DNA of 64,000 bases from Bacteroides propionicifaciens DSM 19291 = JCM 14649 (GTDB lineage Bacteria; Bacteroidota; Bacteroidia; Bacteroidales; Bacteroidaceae), in contig NZ_AQWS01000002.1 in assembly GCF_000375405.1 (NCBI RefSeq), positions 1 through 64,000 on the forward strand. The letters run 5' to 3'. Shown piece by piece: positions 25,461 to 34,425 of the stretch; position 1 is the stretch's first letter; each line of letters starts with the position of its first letter. The translations under genes and the position numbers were made by a program. The notes below the pieces were generated by a model. It saw only the letters and a list, made by a program, of their open reading frames with translations. It did no database searches and was not told the DNA's origin.

Positions 25461-26114
25461 CTATAGGCAGTTTATCGTACCAAAGAATTTGGGTGCGTGA
25501 AAATTAGGAGTATCCAGTGTTATAGGATTCCAAGAGATAAAATGTGGAGTTTTTAGTTCGTCACCACATTTATAAAAATTAGCTTTTATAGATTGCCCAT
25601 CTAGGCTTTCGATGTTATGTTTGAAAAATGCAGTAAATGGAATAACCAAAGCTACTTCCCAACTACACTCTCCAATACGCTCATCAAAAGGGCTTCTACC
25701 TAAGCTAGACCATCTTAAAACTTGGTCTAAAATTTCTTTAGGTGCTCTCTCTCTATTTTCTCGGTCTCTGCCAGCTCCTATCAGAATTGTTCCAGCACAG
25801 TTACATTCTATATTATAATAAATCCCGTCATTATTAGGTATAGAAAAGAACTCCACGCATGAATCAGTCCAGACAGGGCCATTGTCTGCAGAACTATTTG
25901 CTCTGATGCTCTCTTCTGTTACTCTGAAGTTGAGTAGAAAGGCATCTTTAGCATATGCTAATCTAAATTTCACATTTGGGCAATAAGGATAATCTTCCTT
26001 CCAGTTTACTTCATCTAACTTCTGAAAAGCTATCTTCTCTTTGTCTAGGAGAGCTGGAATAGCATCAACGGGAATATTAGCAATACTGATTTTTTTAACG
26101 TCTAGCTGTTTCAT
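25461..26114 (-). CDS. Carbohydrate-binding family 9-like protein
   Basis: A 217-aa protein with the CBM9-like beta-sandwich pattern: W-K-E-D-Y-P-Y-C-P-N-V-K-F-R-L-A-Y near residue 38, V-W-T-D-S-C-V-E-F-F near 81 and C-S-W-E-V-A-L-V-I-P near 148. It ends with a block around F-Y-K-C-G-D and F-H-A-P-K-F-F-G. No signal peptide is visible, so it may be cytoplasmic or the start may be missed. It follows the broken phosphotransferase gene on the same strand, which hints at a shared sugar-related role. Confidence 0.78.
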   Translation of the reverse strand: MKQLDVKKISIANIPVDAIPALLDKEKIAFQKLDEVNWKEDYPYCPNVKFRLAYAKDAFLLNFRVTEESIRANSSADNGPVWTDSCVEFFSIPNNDGIYYNIECNCAGTILIGAGRDRENRERAPKEILDQVLRWSSLGRSPFDERIGECSWEVALVIPFTAFFKHNIESLDGQSIKANFYKCGDELKTPHFISWNPITLDTPNFHAPKFFGTINCL

Positions 26115-26163
26115 TTATTATTTGTTCTTTTAAACTAAATATACAGTAATAATGGTGTATATA

Positions 26164-27220
26164 TTATAGACAAGAAGCAATGAATTCTTTCATTTCCGAC
26201 ATATTACCCTCAACACTTTGTAAAAGCTTGAATTGATTTTCTGTACTGACAAGGTTATGGTTAGGGTATTCTATTTTATAGTAGGTATCTCCATTGATAT
26301 AATCAATTAAGAAGCGTACACATTGCATGTAAGGGAATAATGCAGCGGCATAGGGTAGATTCTCTATTTCAAGTGGAGTTAAGAAAGCTTTGGCAGTGCT
26401 GAGATAACCCTCAGTAAATGCTTTGAAGATATCCATTTGAAAAGCGACAGCATCTATGTCTTTACTATCTTCTTTGACAGCATTAGCTCCTGTTCTTAAA
26501 AAGTCTCCAAAGTCAGAGAATATAAAATTGGGCATTACAGTGTCAAGATCAATTACGCAAAGCACCTTACCACCTTTGTCGAACAACATATTATTGACCT
26601 TTGTATCGCAGTGACAAACTCTTTTTGGAAGTTTACCTTCTCTATGTAGTCTTTCTGCTTTACACATCTCTTCAGCTCTTTTGTAGATCTCATCAATGTA
26701 GTGTTGAACTTCTTTAACTCTTCCTTTATTATCGTTCTTGATAGCCTCTTTTAGTTCCTCAATACGGAATTCCATATTGTGGAAGTTCGGTATGGTCTCT
26801 TCAAGTTCAACCGGAATATCTGCAAGCATTGCTTGGAACTGACCAAAGGCCTCACCAGCAAATCTTGCATATTTAGGGTTTACAGTTTCGAATGTATCTG
26901 TCTCTGGAATAAAGCGCATAACTCTCCAATAGCTTTTACCGTCGAAGTAGTAGTATTTGCCTGATTTTATTGGAAGAAACTGTAACACCTTTCGGTCAAT
27001 TTCAGTAGCATTTTGTTGCTCAAGTTTTTTACGGATATGGCTAGTAACTTCAACTATGTTATTTTGTAGCATGTCCACATTCTTGAAGATGTTGTGGTTG
27101 ATCCTGTTCTTTAGTAGTTACTTTGTAGGTATCGTTAATTAATCCACCTCCAAATGCTTTAATCGCATTTATTGTAGCTTTAATTTCAAACTGAGAAACA
27201 ATTTCAGCTAAGTTGTTCAT
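26164..27220 (-). pseudogene. Phosphotransferase (APH/choline-kinase fold), frameshifted near residue 38
   Basis: An APH-type kinase, as in bacterial sugar or homoserine kinase relatives. The main frame (26164-27078) carries the catalytic loop V-C-H-C-D-T-K-V-N-N-M-L-F and the D-L-D-T-V-M-P metal motif, but begins in mid-protein. The missing N-terminus is in another frame: ATG at 27218-27220 encodes 53 aa with G-G-G-L-I-N-D-T-Y-K-V-T-T, then stops at 27059. The frames join around AGGATCAACCA, which reads Q-D-Q-P in one and R-I-N-H in the other. A deletion between two copies of this string would explain the shift. A perfect promoter remains. A sequencing error is the main alternative. Confidence 0.78.
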
Positions 27221-27248
27221 GTTGTGTGATGTTAAAGTTAATTCAAGA

Positions 27249-27279
27249 CAAAAATAGGAAGTTTAATTTAGTATACAAA
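27249..27279 (-). promoter_or_regulatory. Promoter of the phosphotransferase gene
   Basis: Minus strand: TTTG (27276-27279), 19 bases, TATTTTTG (27249-27256), both exact consensus. It lies 29 bases before the N-terminal ATG, which supports 27220 as the native start. Confidence 0.65.
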
Positions 27280-27351
27280 GATAAACAGTTTGTCTATTTC
27301 GTAAGTATCATTAATTAAAAATATGGGAGAGATTTAGTTTTTATCCATAAA

Positions 27352-27379
27352 AAAAAGCAACTGGATCCAGTTGCTTTTT
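27352..27379 (-). terminator. Terminator of tRNA-Gln
   Basis: A perfect 28-base palindrome with core GCAACTGGATCCAGTTGC, A/T runs at both ends, 5 bases beyond the 3' end of the leftward tRNA gene. Confidence 0.85.
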
Positions 27380-27383
27380 AAAG

Positions 27384-27454
27384 TTGTCCAACAGGGATTC
27401 GAACCCCGACAAACAGTACCAAAAACTGTTGTGCTACCGTTACACCATTGGACA
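27384..27454 (-). tRNA. tRNA-Gln (anticodon TTG)
   Basis: Reverse-strand cloverleaf of 71 nt. Acceptor TGTCCAA/TTGGACA with discriminator A. Anticodon stem ACAGT/ACTGT around TTTTGGT gives TTG. T-arm CGGGG-TTCGAAT-CCCTG. No encoded CCA. Confidence 0.95.
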
Positions 27455-27484
27455 AACTCAATTGCTGTTCTTTCAAACGCAGTG

Positions 27485-27516
27485 CAAATATAGGAGGTTA
27501 ATTTATAACCTCCAAA
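27485..27516 (-). promoter_or_regulatory. Promoter of tRNA-Gln with a palindromic spacer
   Basis: Minus strand: TTTG (27513-27516), 20 bases, TATATTTG (27485-27492). The spacer is almost entirely an inverted repeat, GGAGGTTA/TAACCTCC at 27493-27513. This may also be the tyrS terminator stem, as tyrS ends at 27531. Confidence 0.65.
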
Positions 27517-27530
27517 TATTTTAACAGTTT

Positions 27531-28823
27531 TTATTTTACTAGAACTAGGTAATAGTTCTTTTTTCCTTTCTGAACAAGTAGATATTTATTGTTAAGTAAA
27601 TCTTTATCAGAGATTAACTGGTCACAATCCTCTACCTTCTCTTTGTTAAGTGAGATACCTCCGTTTTTAACTAATTTACGCAATTCTCCCTTAGAAGAGA
27701 AGATTGGAGCATTGTCAACAAATAGGTCAACAAGTTTAGTTTGTTCTGTTATCAGGGCGCTATCAATTTCGAATTGAGGCACACCTTCGAATACTGATAG
27801 GAGAGTTTCTTCGTCTATCTTTCTAAGAGTTTCAGAAGTTGATTTACCGAAAAGAATTTCTGATGCCTCTACAGCAGTGTCGTAGTCCTCTTGTGAGTGG
27901 ACCATAACAGTAATCTCCTTAGCGAGTCTCCTTTGAAGAATACGTTCGTGTGGAGATTGATTGTGCTCAGCAATTAAGTCAGCAATCACCTCTTTAGTAA
28001 GCGACGTAAAAATCTTTATGTAGCGTTCAGCATCAGCATCACTAACGTTCAGCCAGAACTGATAGAATTTGTAAGGTGATGTATATCTGCGGTCTAACCA
28101 AATGTTTCCGGATTCGGTTTTGCCAAATTTACCACCATCAGCTTTTGTTATTAAAGGGCAAGTAAGACCAAAGACTTCTTGGCTCTTAGCTCTTCTGATA
28201 AGTTCAGCTCCAGTAGTAATATTTCCCCACTGATCAGAGCCTCCCATTTGAAGTTTAACACCTCTTGAGTCTAATAAGTGTAGATAATCGTATGCTTGTA
28301 GAAGTTGATAAGTAAACTCTGTGAATGACAAACCGTCCTTAGTTTCACCTGTAAGTCTTTTCTTTACAGAGTCCTTAGCCATCATATAGTTAACGGTAAT
28401 GTATTTACCCACATCACGCACGAAAGCTAAGAAACTGAAGTCTTTCATCCAGTCGTAGTTATTCACAAGTTCCGCCTTGTTGGGAGCATCAGATTCGAAA
28501 TCAAGAAATTTAGAAAGTTGATTTTTAATTGCTTGTTGGTTGTGAAGCAATGTTTTATCGTCTAAAAGATTTCTTTCTAATGATTTACCTGATGGGTCTC
28601 CGATCATACCAGTTGCTCCTCCAATAAGTGCAAAAGGTTTATGTCCACAGCTTTGTAAATGGCGTAACATCATAACACTTACTAAGTGTCCTATGTGTAA
28701 GGAATCGGCAGTTGGGTCAATGCCAACATATGCAGAAACTTGCTCTTTAGCTAGTAATTCTTCAGTGCCAGGCATTATATCGTGCACCATTCCGCGCCAT
28801 CTTAGTTCATCTACAAAATTCAT
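27531..28823 (-). CDS. tyrS: Tyrosyl-tRNA synthetase
   Basis: Class I synthetase charging tRNA-Tyr. [16 protein letters not shown] (HIGH motif near residue 42), [22 protein letters not shown] near 197 and the KMSKS variant [10 protein letters not shown] near 235. A C-terminal S4-like RNA-binding part starts about 360. Length 430 aa is normal. It has its own promoter and stands alone on the transcript. Confidence 0.97.
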   Translation of the reverse strand: MNFVDELRWRGMVHDIMPGTEELLAKEQVSAYVGIDPTADSLHIGHLVSVMMLRHLQSCGHKPFALIGGATGMIGDPSGKSLERNLLDDKTLLHNQQAIKNQLSKFLDFESDAPNKAELVNNYDWMKDFSFLAFVRDVGKYITVNYMMAKDSVKKRLTGETKDGLSFTEFTYQLLQAYDYLHLLDSRGVKLQMGGSDQWGNITTGAELIRRAKSQEVFGLTCPLITKADGGKFGKTESGNIWLDRRYTSPYKFYQFWLNVSDADAERYIKIFTSLTKEVIADLIAEHNQSPHERILQRRLAKEITVMVHSQEDYDTAVEASEILFGKSTSETLRKIDEETLLSVFEGVPQFEIDSALITEQTKLVDLFVDNAPIFSSKGELRKLVKNGGISLNKEKVEDCDQLISDKDLLNNKYLLVQKGKKNYYLVLVK

Positions 28824-28863
28824 ACTTTAAAAGTCTTTTTATATAAAAATATTATTCTAATAA

Positions 28864-28895
28864 CAAAAGTACGACTCTTTATTAGAACAACCAAC
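28864..28895 (-). promoter_or_regulatory. Promoter of tyrS
   Basis: Minus strand: GTTG (28892-28895, one mismatch to TTTG), 20 bases, then TACTTTTG (28864-28871), an exact -7 element. It lies 40 bases before the tyrS start and partly touches the tatD stop codon. Confidence 0.5.
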
Positions 28896-28896
28896 A

Positions 28897-29529
28897 TCAT
28901 CTAAATAAAATACGGTTGGTATTCTTATATATTTGATAAATAAGTTCTTGTGTAGATATGTTTTTTATTTGGGCTATATTTTGGCAAACCTGCTCAATTT
29001 TTATTTCTGAGGTGTCTGTTTCTATTATTAGTTGGTCTAGAGGGATTTGCTTTACGGTTTGAACATTGTGATTTGGTCCTATGGATAGGCTTATACCTTG
29101 ATTTTTGAGCATATAATATACCTCAGGTTTCCCTCTAAATCCATGTACTATCCATTCTTGAGTAGGCTTCTTAATTTTGTGTAGTTTTATAAGCTCGTCA
29201 GTAGCTTTTACAAGGTGAATGATGAGTGGCTTCTTATATTGCTCTGATAGGTCTATCTGTTTGATGAAACAGCTTAATTGATCCTCTAAATTTGTTTCTT
29301 GTCTAAGCTTATCTAATCCGCATTCACCTATAGCCAATATCATTGGGTTGTTTAACTCTTGTTCAAAGAGTTGCCAGTTGATTTTTTCTTTGATTTGCCA
29401 TGGATGTACCCCTAGTGACTGGTGGATGTCTTGTGTCGGAGTTTCGGATGGAAAGGATAAACTGTATAGGGTATCCATCCTTTGGGGGTTACTCGGTAAG
29501 TGTGCATGTATGTCTAATATCCCGTTCAT
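28897..29529 (-). CDS. TatD-family metal-dependent hydrolase
   Basis: A 210-aa TIM-barrel amidohydrolase of the TatD DNase/deacylase group. Seen: the metal H-A-H motif near residue 9, G-E-C-G-L-D-K near 88 with the bridging Glu, P-L-I-I-H-L-V near 120, W-I-V-H-G-F-R-G near 145 and L-I-I-E-T-D-T near 187. It is about 50 residues shorter than E. coli TatD, as is common in this Bacteroidota branch. It overlaps yidD by 4 bases, so it belongs to the hemD-rnpA-yidD run. Confidence 0.85.
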   Translation of the reverse strand: MNGILDIHAHLPSNPQRMDTLYSLSFPSETPTQDIHQSLGVHPWQIKEKINWQLFEQELNNPMILAIGECGLDKLRQETNLEDQLSCFIKQIDLSEQYKKPLIIHLVKATDELIKLHKIKKPTQEWIVHGFRGKPEVYYMLKNQGISLSIGPNHNVQTVKQIPLDQLIIETDTSEIKIEQVCQNIAQIKNISTQELIYQIYKNTNRILFR

Positions 29530-29747
29530 GGTACAGGATCATAGCCTGATCCTCCCCAAGGATGGCATTTTAAGATTCGTTTTATTGTCAGATACAACCC
29601 TTTAACTGGTCCATGTTTTTTGAGTGCGTCGATTGCGTATCTAGAGCAGGTAGGGGTAAACCTGCATGACGGACCAATTAGAGGCGATATAGCAGCTCTA
29701 TAAAAGTATATTGGTAGTAATAATATGTTGGTAAATAGTTTACGCAT
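29526..29747 (-). CDS. yidD: Membrane protein insertion efficiency factor YidD
   Basis: A 73-aa membrane-associated protein helping YidC-dependent insertion. Typical [25 protein letters not shown] block (in pieces: [19 protein letters not shown]) and a final [12 protein letters not shown]. The start overlaps rnpA by 8 bases, as in most bacteria. Confidence 0.95.
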   Translation of the reverse strand: MRKLFTNILLLPIYFYRAAISPLIGPSCRFTPTCSRYAIDALKKHGPVKGLYLTIKRILKCHPWGGSGYDPVP

Positions 29748-30135
29748 CTTTTTTATCTTCCTTATTCATATCTTCAATGATTAAGGTGAGCATTTTGTTT
29801 ATGCTACTTTCTACTTTTTCGAAAGTAGGCATCTTTTCAGATATAAAAATAAAAGCAACTGCCAAACTTTTGTTTCTATTTTCTAAAAGACTCAGTAGGG
29901 GGCCCTTATTGAGTCTATAGGCCTCTCTGATTAGTCGTTTAATTCTATTTCTATGCACAGCACGCTTGAAGCGCTTTTTGGCAACACTCACTAGAATCGC
30001 TGTTGGATTTTCATATTCTTTGTAAACCACGCGTAGAGGATATACAGCATGAGAGCTTGACTTGCTGCAGAACATAGAATCTATAATTCTTTTGCTTTTA
30101 ATCCTCTCGCTACGTTTGAAGGTTGTATTTGCCAT
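29740..30135 (-). CDS. rnpA: Ribonuclease P protein component
   Basis: Basic protein cofactor of the tRNA 5'-processing ribozyme. It carries the RNR signature [17 protein letters not shown] near residue 72 and an N-terminal F-K-R-S-E-R-I-K. I take ATG 30135 (M-A-N-T-T-F-K) as start; ATG 30144 adds three residues and is also possible. Unlike many bacteria, no rpmH or dnaA is adjacent. The upstream gene is hemD. Confidence 0.93.
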   Translation of the reverse strand: MANTTFKRSERIKSKRIIDSMFCSKSSSHAVYPLRVVYKEYENPTAILVSVAKKRFKRAVHRNRIKRLIREAYRLNKGPLLSLLENRNKSLAVAFIFISEKMPTFEKVESSINKMLTLIIEDMNKEDKKDA

Positions 30136-30212
30136 GATATGCATAAATGATGAAGCGGTTAATAGTATAACACAACTACCAACCGCCTTTGTTCTTATTC
30201 AGTATAATAAAA

Positions 30213-30959
30213 TTACTTATTATGAGTCTTTATGAACTCCTCTAATGCAGCTGTTATTGATGGAGCGGCTATAGTTGGAGCTTCTAAATCAAGTCTTAAT
30301 CCAGCATCTACTACAGCTTGAGCCGTACTATTACCGAATGTTCCGATACAAATATTTTCTTGTTTAAAATCAGGAAAGCTTTCTTTTAGTGAAGCTACTC
30401 CCGATGGACTAAAGAAAATTAGTAGGTCATAATCAAAATTGTCGGCTAGGTCGAATTTATTGCTTACTGTTCTATACATAACAGCCTCAGTCAATTCGAT
30501 CTTATGCTTGTCTAGGTGGGTTTTGATTTCACTATTGTGAACGTCAGAAACCGGTGCTAGAAACTTTTCTTTTTTGTTTTTGATAATTGTAGGTAGTAAA
30601 CCTTCAAACTTTCCAGTGCTACCAAAAAATATTTTTCTTTTGCGATACTGAACATACTTTTGTATGTAGAGTGCTACAGCTTCCGAATTGCAGAAATACT
30701 TCATGGTTTCAGGCACTGTAATTCGAAGTTCTTCACAGAGTGTAAAGAAATGATCTATAGAGTGTCTTGAAGTAAATATAACTGCGGTATGGTCTAGAAT
30801 TGATATCTTTTGCTGTCTGAATTCTTGAGCAGGTATGCTCACTACCTTAATGAAAGGATGGAAATCAATTTTGACGCCATATTTATTTGCTATGTCGTAA
30901 TAAGGTGATTTCTCTGATGCCGGTTTAGGCTGCGAAACTAGTACTTTTTTGATTTTCAA
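30213..30959 (-). CDS. hemD: Uroporphyrinogen-III synthase
   Basis: Cyclises hydroxymethylbilane to uroporphyrinogen III in haem/corrin synthesis. This is a poorly conserved family. Here it is recognised by V-I-F-T-S-R-H-S-I-D-H-F-F near residue 61, L-I-F-F-S-P-S-G-V-A-S-L near 180, I-G-T-F-G-N-S-T-A-Q-A-V near 205 and a final A-P-S-I-T-A-A-L-E. Length 248 aa is typical. It is preceded by a DUF4271 gene with an 18-base gap, the usual Bacteroidota neighbour. Confidence 0.87.
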   Translation of the reverse strand: MKIKKVLVSQPKPASEKSPYYDIANKYGVKIDFHPFIKVVSIPAQEFRQQKISILDHTAVIFTSRHSIDHFFTLCEELRITVPETMKYFCNSEAVALYIQKYVQYRKRKIFFGSTGKFEGLLPTIIKNKKEKFLAPVSDVHNSEIKTHLDKHKIELTEAVMYRTVSNKFDLADNFDYDLLIFFSPSGVASLKESFPDFKQENICIGTFGNSTAQAVVDAGLRLDLEAPTIAAPSITAALEEFIKTHNK

Positions 30960-30977
30960 TGTTCTAAATATTAAAGG

Positions 30978-31676
30978 TTAAAACATTATAGTTTTATTCA
31001 TCACTTTGTATAATATTACATAAGGAATGATTTCTAATGCACAAAAGTACAAAATTAAAAGGATAAGACCATTCATTTTTTTGGAGAAAAGTTTCATCCA
31101 CTTATAAAAAATCAAGCATTTTGTAATTAAAAAAAGTATAACTACTATGTAAATGATAGTATTTACTGCGATATCAGAGTAAACTATAAATAAAACAAGG
31201 AGATATAGCAACACAGCAGTATAATATAAAAGTGTTGCATACGCTTCTATCCAAGTTCCAGTTCTGTACTTTTCGTCGAATATCCAGCCTATGAATGAAT
31301 ATACAGCCCATTTGATTGCTAAGTAGGCCAATGTAATGACTGTTGTAAGTCCTATAATTAGCCATGGAGGATATGATGCAATATTATCGTTGAAGTTAAC
31401 CTTTAAAAAGATGTAGATGATGACTCCCATCAGAAGGCTAGCCTGCAGAATCAAAGGAGATAAGCTGATAATGTTAGTGCTTACGGCATTTCTGTAGTTA
31501 GTAACTTTATTTTTTTTGTTAAAGAAAACAGCACCAAGTTCTGTGAAAAGTTTCTTATTACTAGCTAGGGTAAGGCTTATAATAAAGAAACAAATAACTA
31601 AGAGCACCGTTACGGTGTTGTCTTTAGCTGGAAGATAAGGTCTTAAATCGCCTGTAAAACCAAGTATTTGTAGCAT
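30978..31676 (-). CDS. DUF4271 integral membrane protein
   Basis: A 232-aa inner-membrane protein with about six or seven hydrophobic segments. It carries the family pattern F-F-N-K-K-N-K-V-T-N-Y-R-N near residue 51 and W-A-V-Y-S-F-I-G-W-I-F near 122. Function unknown. In Bacteroidota it is regularly found next to hemD and rnpA, as here. It begins 23 bases after the LOG-family gene. Confidence 0.85.
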   Translation of the reverse strand: MLQILGFTGDLRPYLPAKDNTVTVLLVICFFIISLTLASNKKLFTELGAVFFNKKNKVTNYRNAVSTNIISLSPLILQASLLMGVIIYIFLKVNFNDNIASYPPWLIIGLTTVITLAYLAIKWAVYSFIGWIFDEKYRTGTWIEAYATLLYYTAVLLYLLVLFIVYSDIAVNTIIYIVVILFLITKCLIFYKWMKLFSKKMNGLILLILYFCALEIIPYVILYKVMNKTIMF

Positions 31677-31699
31677 TGCTTTTTGAATATATATTATGC

Positions 31700-32290
31700 T
31701 TATATTTTAGCAAATTGACGTATTGATGAATCCCATTTTGGTGTGTTGATTGCTAGTGCTACTGCTTGTTCGGGGCTTTCGGCTATTTTCCATATCTCTC
31801 CATGTTTGGCCGACATAAAGTTTTCTTGGATGGCTTTATTTAGCATTTCTATTAGTGGTGAATAAAAATCATTGGTATTGAGAACTATTATTGGGTTAAA
31901 ATATAAGCCGAGTTGTTTCCATGTGATTATCTCTAAAAGTTCTTCTAGTGTTCCACAACCACCTGGTAATGCTATTATTGCATCGCTCATTTTGGCCATC
32001 AATGCTTTGCGCTCGTGCATGTTATCGACTACAACGAGCTCGGTAAGACCTGTATGGTGCCACTTTTGATCTATCATGAACTTTGGTATTACCCCAGTAA
32101 CTTTACCCCCAACGCTTAAGGCGGCGTCAGCAGTCTCTTTCATTAGTCCTATACCACCAGCTCCATTAATCAGCTTGATGTTATTTTGCGCCATTACCAA
32201 TCCTAGTTTTTGTGCAGCTTCTGTATATATAGGGTTTAATTTTGTGCTAGAGGCTGCATAAACACATATACTGTTGATTTTCCCACTCAT
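31700..32290 (-). CDS. LOG-family Rossmann protein (TIGR00730)
   Basis: Phosphoribohydrolase-like protein of the LOG (Lonely Guy) group, some of which release cytokinin-type adenines or cleave nucleotide 5'-monophosphates. Seen: V-Y-A-A-S-S near residue 9, G-A-G-G-I-G-L-M near 43 and the hallmark P-G-G-C-G-T-L-E-E near 108. Length 196 aa is normal. Physiological substrate here unknown. Confidence 0.9.
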   Translation of the reverse strand: MSGKINSICVYAASSTKLNPIYTEAAQKLGLVMAQNNIKLINGAGGIGLMKETADAALSVGGKVTGVIPKFMIDQKWHHTGLTELVVVDNMHERKALMAKMSDAIIALPGGCGTLEELLEIITWKQLGLYFNPIIVLNTNDFYSPLIEMLNKAIQENFMSAKHGEIWKIAESPEQAVALAINTPKWDSSIRQFAKI

Positions 32291-32374
32291 AATTTAGGCT
32301 TTTATTATCTTTCTACAAAAATAATCAACTTTGAGTTGACTCTGTTCCTATTTTTGGTTTTTATAAATAATAAA

Positions 32375-32408
32375 AGGGCATAAGTCGGTTACCCGGTCTT
32401 ATACCCCT
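32375..32408 (-). terminator. Terminator of metK
   Basis: Imperfect hairpin: on the minus strand AGGGGTATAAG pairs with CTTATGCCCT, with CGG-type pairs inside. A T-rich tract (TTTTATTATTT) follows. It lies 34 bases past the metK stop. Confidence 0.65.
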
Positions 32409-32441
32409 TCATATTTATAAATAGCTGTAAAGCTATGCTGA

Positions 32442-33734
32442 TTATATATGGAATGCTTTTTTTATCTTTTCAACTGCATCTAATTTTTCCCAAGTAAAGA
32501 GTTCTACCTCAATGCTCTTACTATCTTGATAGCGAGAGTGAAAAGTCTTAGTAATGACTTGAGGTTCTCTTCCCATGTGCCCATAAGCTGCAGTCTCGCT
32601 GTAAATAGGCTTTCTAAGCTTGAAGTTTTCTTCAATTGCCTTGGGTCTTAAATCAAATAGTTCTTTGATCTTAGCTGCTATTTGAGAGTCTGACATGTTG
32701 ATATTGGCGTGTCCGTATGTATTTACATAAATACTAATTGGTTCTGCTACTCCAATAGCGTATGAGAGTTGTACCAATATTTCGCTAGCAATGCCAGCCG
32801 CGACCAAGTTTTTTGCAATATGTCTTGCGGCATAGGCAGCACTTCTGTCAACTTTGCTTGGGTCTTTGCCCGAGAACGCTCCTCCACCGTGAGCACCTTT
32901 ACCTCCGTAAGTATCCACAATAATTTTACGACCAGTTAGCCCTGTATCTCCATGAGGTCCGCCGATAACAAATTTACCGGTAGGATTTACGTGAAAGGTG
33001 ATGTTGTCGTTAAATAGCTTAAGAACATCTTCGTGGTGAATTGAGCCGATTACACGAGGCATAAGAATATTGAGTATATCTTTTCGTATGATATCTAGCA
33101 TTGTTTTATCTGCTATCTCTTCTGCTTGAGGTGTGTTTGACTCTGGCTTGATAAAATCGTCGTGTTGGGTAGATACAACTATTGTATCGATTCTAACAGG
33201 TTTGTTATCGTCGTTGTATTCGATTGTTACTTGACTCTTAGAATCGGGACGGAGATATGTCATCTCTTTACCCTCTTTGCGTATTGCTGCTAGTTCAATT
33301 AAAATTCTGTGCGATAAATCTAGCGAAAGTGGCATGTAATTTTCGGTTTCGTTGGTCGCATAACCAAACATCATACCTTGATCACCAGCACCTTGGTCCA
33401 TTGGGCTTTCTCTTTCAACCCCTCTGTTGATATCTGCACTTTGTTCGTGGATAGCAGTTAAGATTCCACACGAGTTGCTTTCAAACATATATTCGCCTTT
33501 AGTATAGCCGATTCTTTGAATAACATTTCGCGTAACCTCTTGTAAATCAACATAAGCTTTTGATTTCACTTCTCCTGCTAGAACTACTTGTCCTGTAGTT
33601 ACTAATGTTTCGCAAGCTACTTTAGAACTTGGATCGAAAGCCAATAATTCGTCAAGTATAGCATCCGATATTTGATCGGCTACTTTGTCAGGGTGTCCTT
33701 CAGACACCGATTCGGATGTGAATAAATATCCCAT
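32442..33734 (-). CDS. metK: S-adenosylmethionine synthetase
   Basis: Makes SAM from methionine and ATP. Starts at [16 protein letters not shown]. Signature [12 protein letters not shown] near residue 117 and the P-loop [13 protein letters not shown] near 285. Length 430 aa fits the slightly longer Bacteroidota form. A SAM-II riboswitch in the leader (33826-33878) indicates feedback control by its product. It is monocistronic with terminator at 32375-32408. Confidence 0.97.
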   Translation of the reverse strand: MGYLFTSESVSEGHPDKVADQISDAILDELLAFDPSSKVACETLVTTGQVVLAGEVKSKAYVDLQEVTRNVIQRIGYTKGEYMFESNSCGILTAIHEQSADINRGVERESPMDQGAGDQGMMFGYATNETENYMPLSLDLSHRILIELAAIRKEGKEMTYLRPDSKSQVTIEYNDDNKPVRIDTIVVSTQHDDFIKPESNTPQAEEIADKTMLDIIRKDILNILMPRVIGSIHHEDVLKLFNDNITFHVNPTGKFVIGGPHGDTGLTGRKIIVDTYGGKGAHGGGAFSGKDPSKVDRSAAYAARHIAKNLVAAGIASEILVQLSYAIGVAEPISIYVNTYGHANINMSDSQIAAKIKELFDLRPKAIEENFKLRKPIYSETAAYGHMGREPQVITKTFHSRYQDSKSIEVELFTWEKLDAVEKIKKAFHI

Positions 33735-33825
33735 TGATTATTTATTTAAAATTACTTATATAAATCTTAGTGGGTTGAAATGTATTAGAGTAGTGTGCAC
33801 GAAAAATGGCTATCCAGAAAGGAAT

Positions 33826-33878
33826 GTTGTTTTAGCATTTTTTTTTCTGTGGTTGCAAGCTACTCAAATCTCTCCACA
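33826..33878 (-). promoter_or_regulatory. SAM-II riboswitch in the metK leader
   Basis: Minus-strand leader reads UGUGG, then AGAGAUUUGAG, then CUUGCA and ACCACA, an A-rich loop and UGCUAAAAC. Order, spacing and bases match the SAM-II aptamer: P1 stem (UGUGG/CCACA), GAUUU loop, UUGCA, and a GCUAAAA segment that forms the pseudoknot. It starts about 8 bases after the predicted transcription start and lies about 90 bases before metK. I compared it from memory with the structurally known SAM-II element. Not run against a covariance model. Confidence 0.8.
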
Positions 33879-33892
33879 TTAAATTACGATTA

Positions 33893-33900
33893 CAAAGTTA
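33893..33900 (-). promoter_or_regulatory. -7 promoter element of metK
   Basis: TAACTTTG on the minus strand, an exact TAnnTTTG match. The transcript would start near 33886, just before the riboswitch. The -33 region has only GTTTAT. Confidence 0.5.
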
Positions 33901-33933
33901 AGTAATTAATTATATAAACCTCTATACTCTTTT

Positions 33934-34419
33934 CTATTTTAACTTTTCTAAAGTATGTGTATCTGGATTAATCAAATCTTTTAAAGGTTTGTAAGTATTG
34001 GGTATCAGTAGGGTAGGCGCTATTTCTAATAAGGGTATATAAACAAAATCTCTCTCTAAAATATGAAGATGAGGTATTTTAAGCATTTCACTATTTATCA
34101 CTTGATTGCCTAATAATAGAATATCAATGTCTATAATCCGATCTGTGTATGATTGAGCTGTAGTCTTTGTCTTTCTTCCTAAATCCACCTCTATCTGCTG
34201 TGTGGCTTGTAGAAGATTTAGTGCATCTAGAGATGTTTCAACTTTTAGTACAGCGTTAATAAAGCTATTATCCGATTCAAATCCCCATGGGGCTGAAACA
34301 TAATAAGCGGATAGGGAAATCACCTTTCCTACCCGCTTATTAATCTCTTGAACGGCTTTATTTAGATTATTAACTTTGTTCCCCAAGTTGGTTCCTAAAG
34401 CTAAATAAGCAGTTTCCAT
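33934..34419 (-). CDS. folK: 2-amino-4-hydroxy-6-hydroxymethyldihydropteridine pyrophosphokinase
   Basis: Transfers pyrophosphate from ATP to hydroxymethyl-dihydropterin in folate synthesis. Seen: A-Y-L-A-L-G-T-N-L-G-N-K near residue 4, S-A-P-W-G-F near 43, F-I-N-A-V near 53 and the R-I-I-D-I-D-I-L-L motif near 92. P-H-L-H-I-L-E-R-D-F-V-Y-I-P-L follows. Length 161 aa is normal. It begins 6 bases after queA. Confidence 0.95.
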   Translation of the reverse strand: METAYLALGTNLGNKVNNLNKAVQEINKRVGKVISLSAYYVSAPWGFESDNSFINAVLKVETSLDALNLLQATQQIEVDLGRKTKTTAQSYTDRIIDIDILLLGNQVINSEMLKIPHLHILERDFVYIPLLEIAPTLLIPNTYKPLKDLINPDTHTLEKLK

Positions 34420-34425
34420 AATTTT

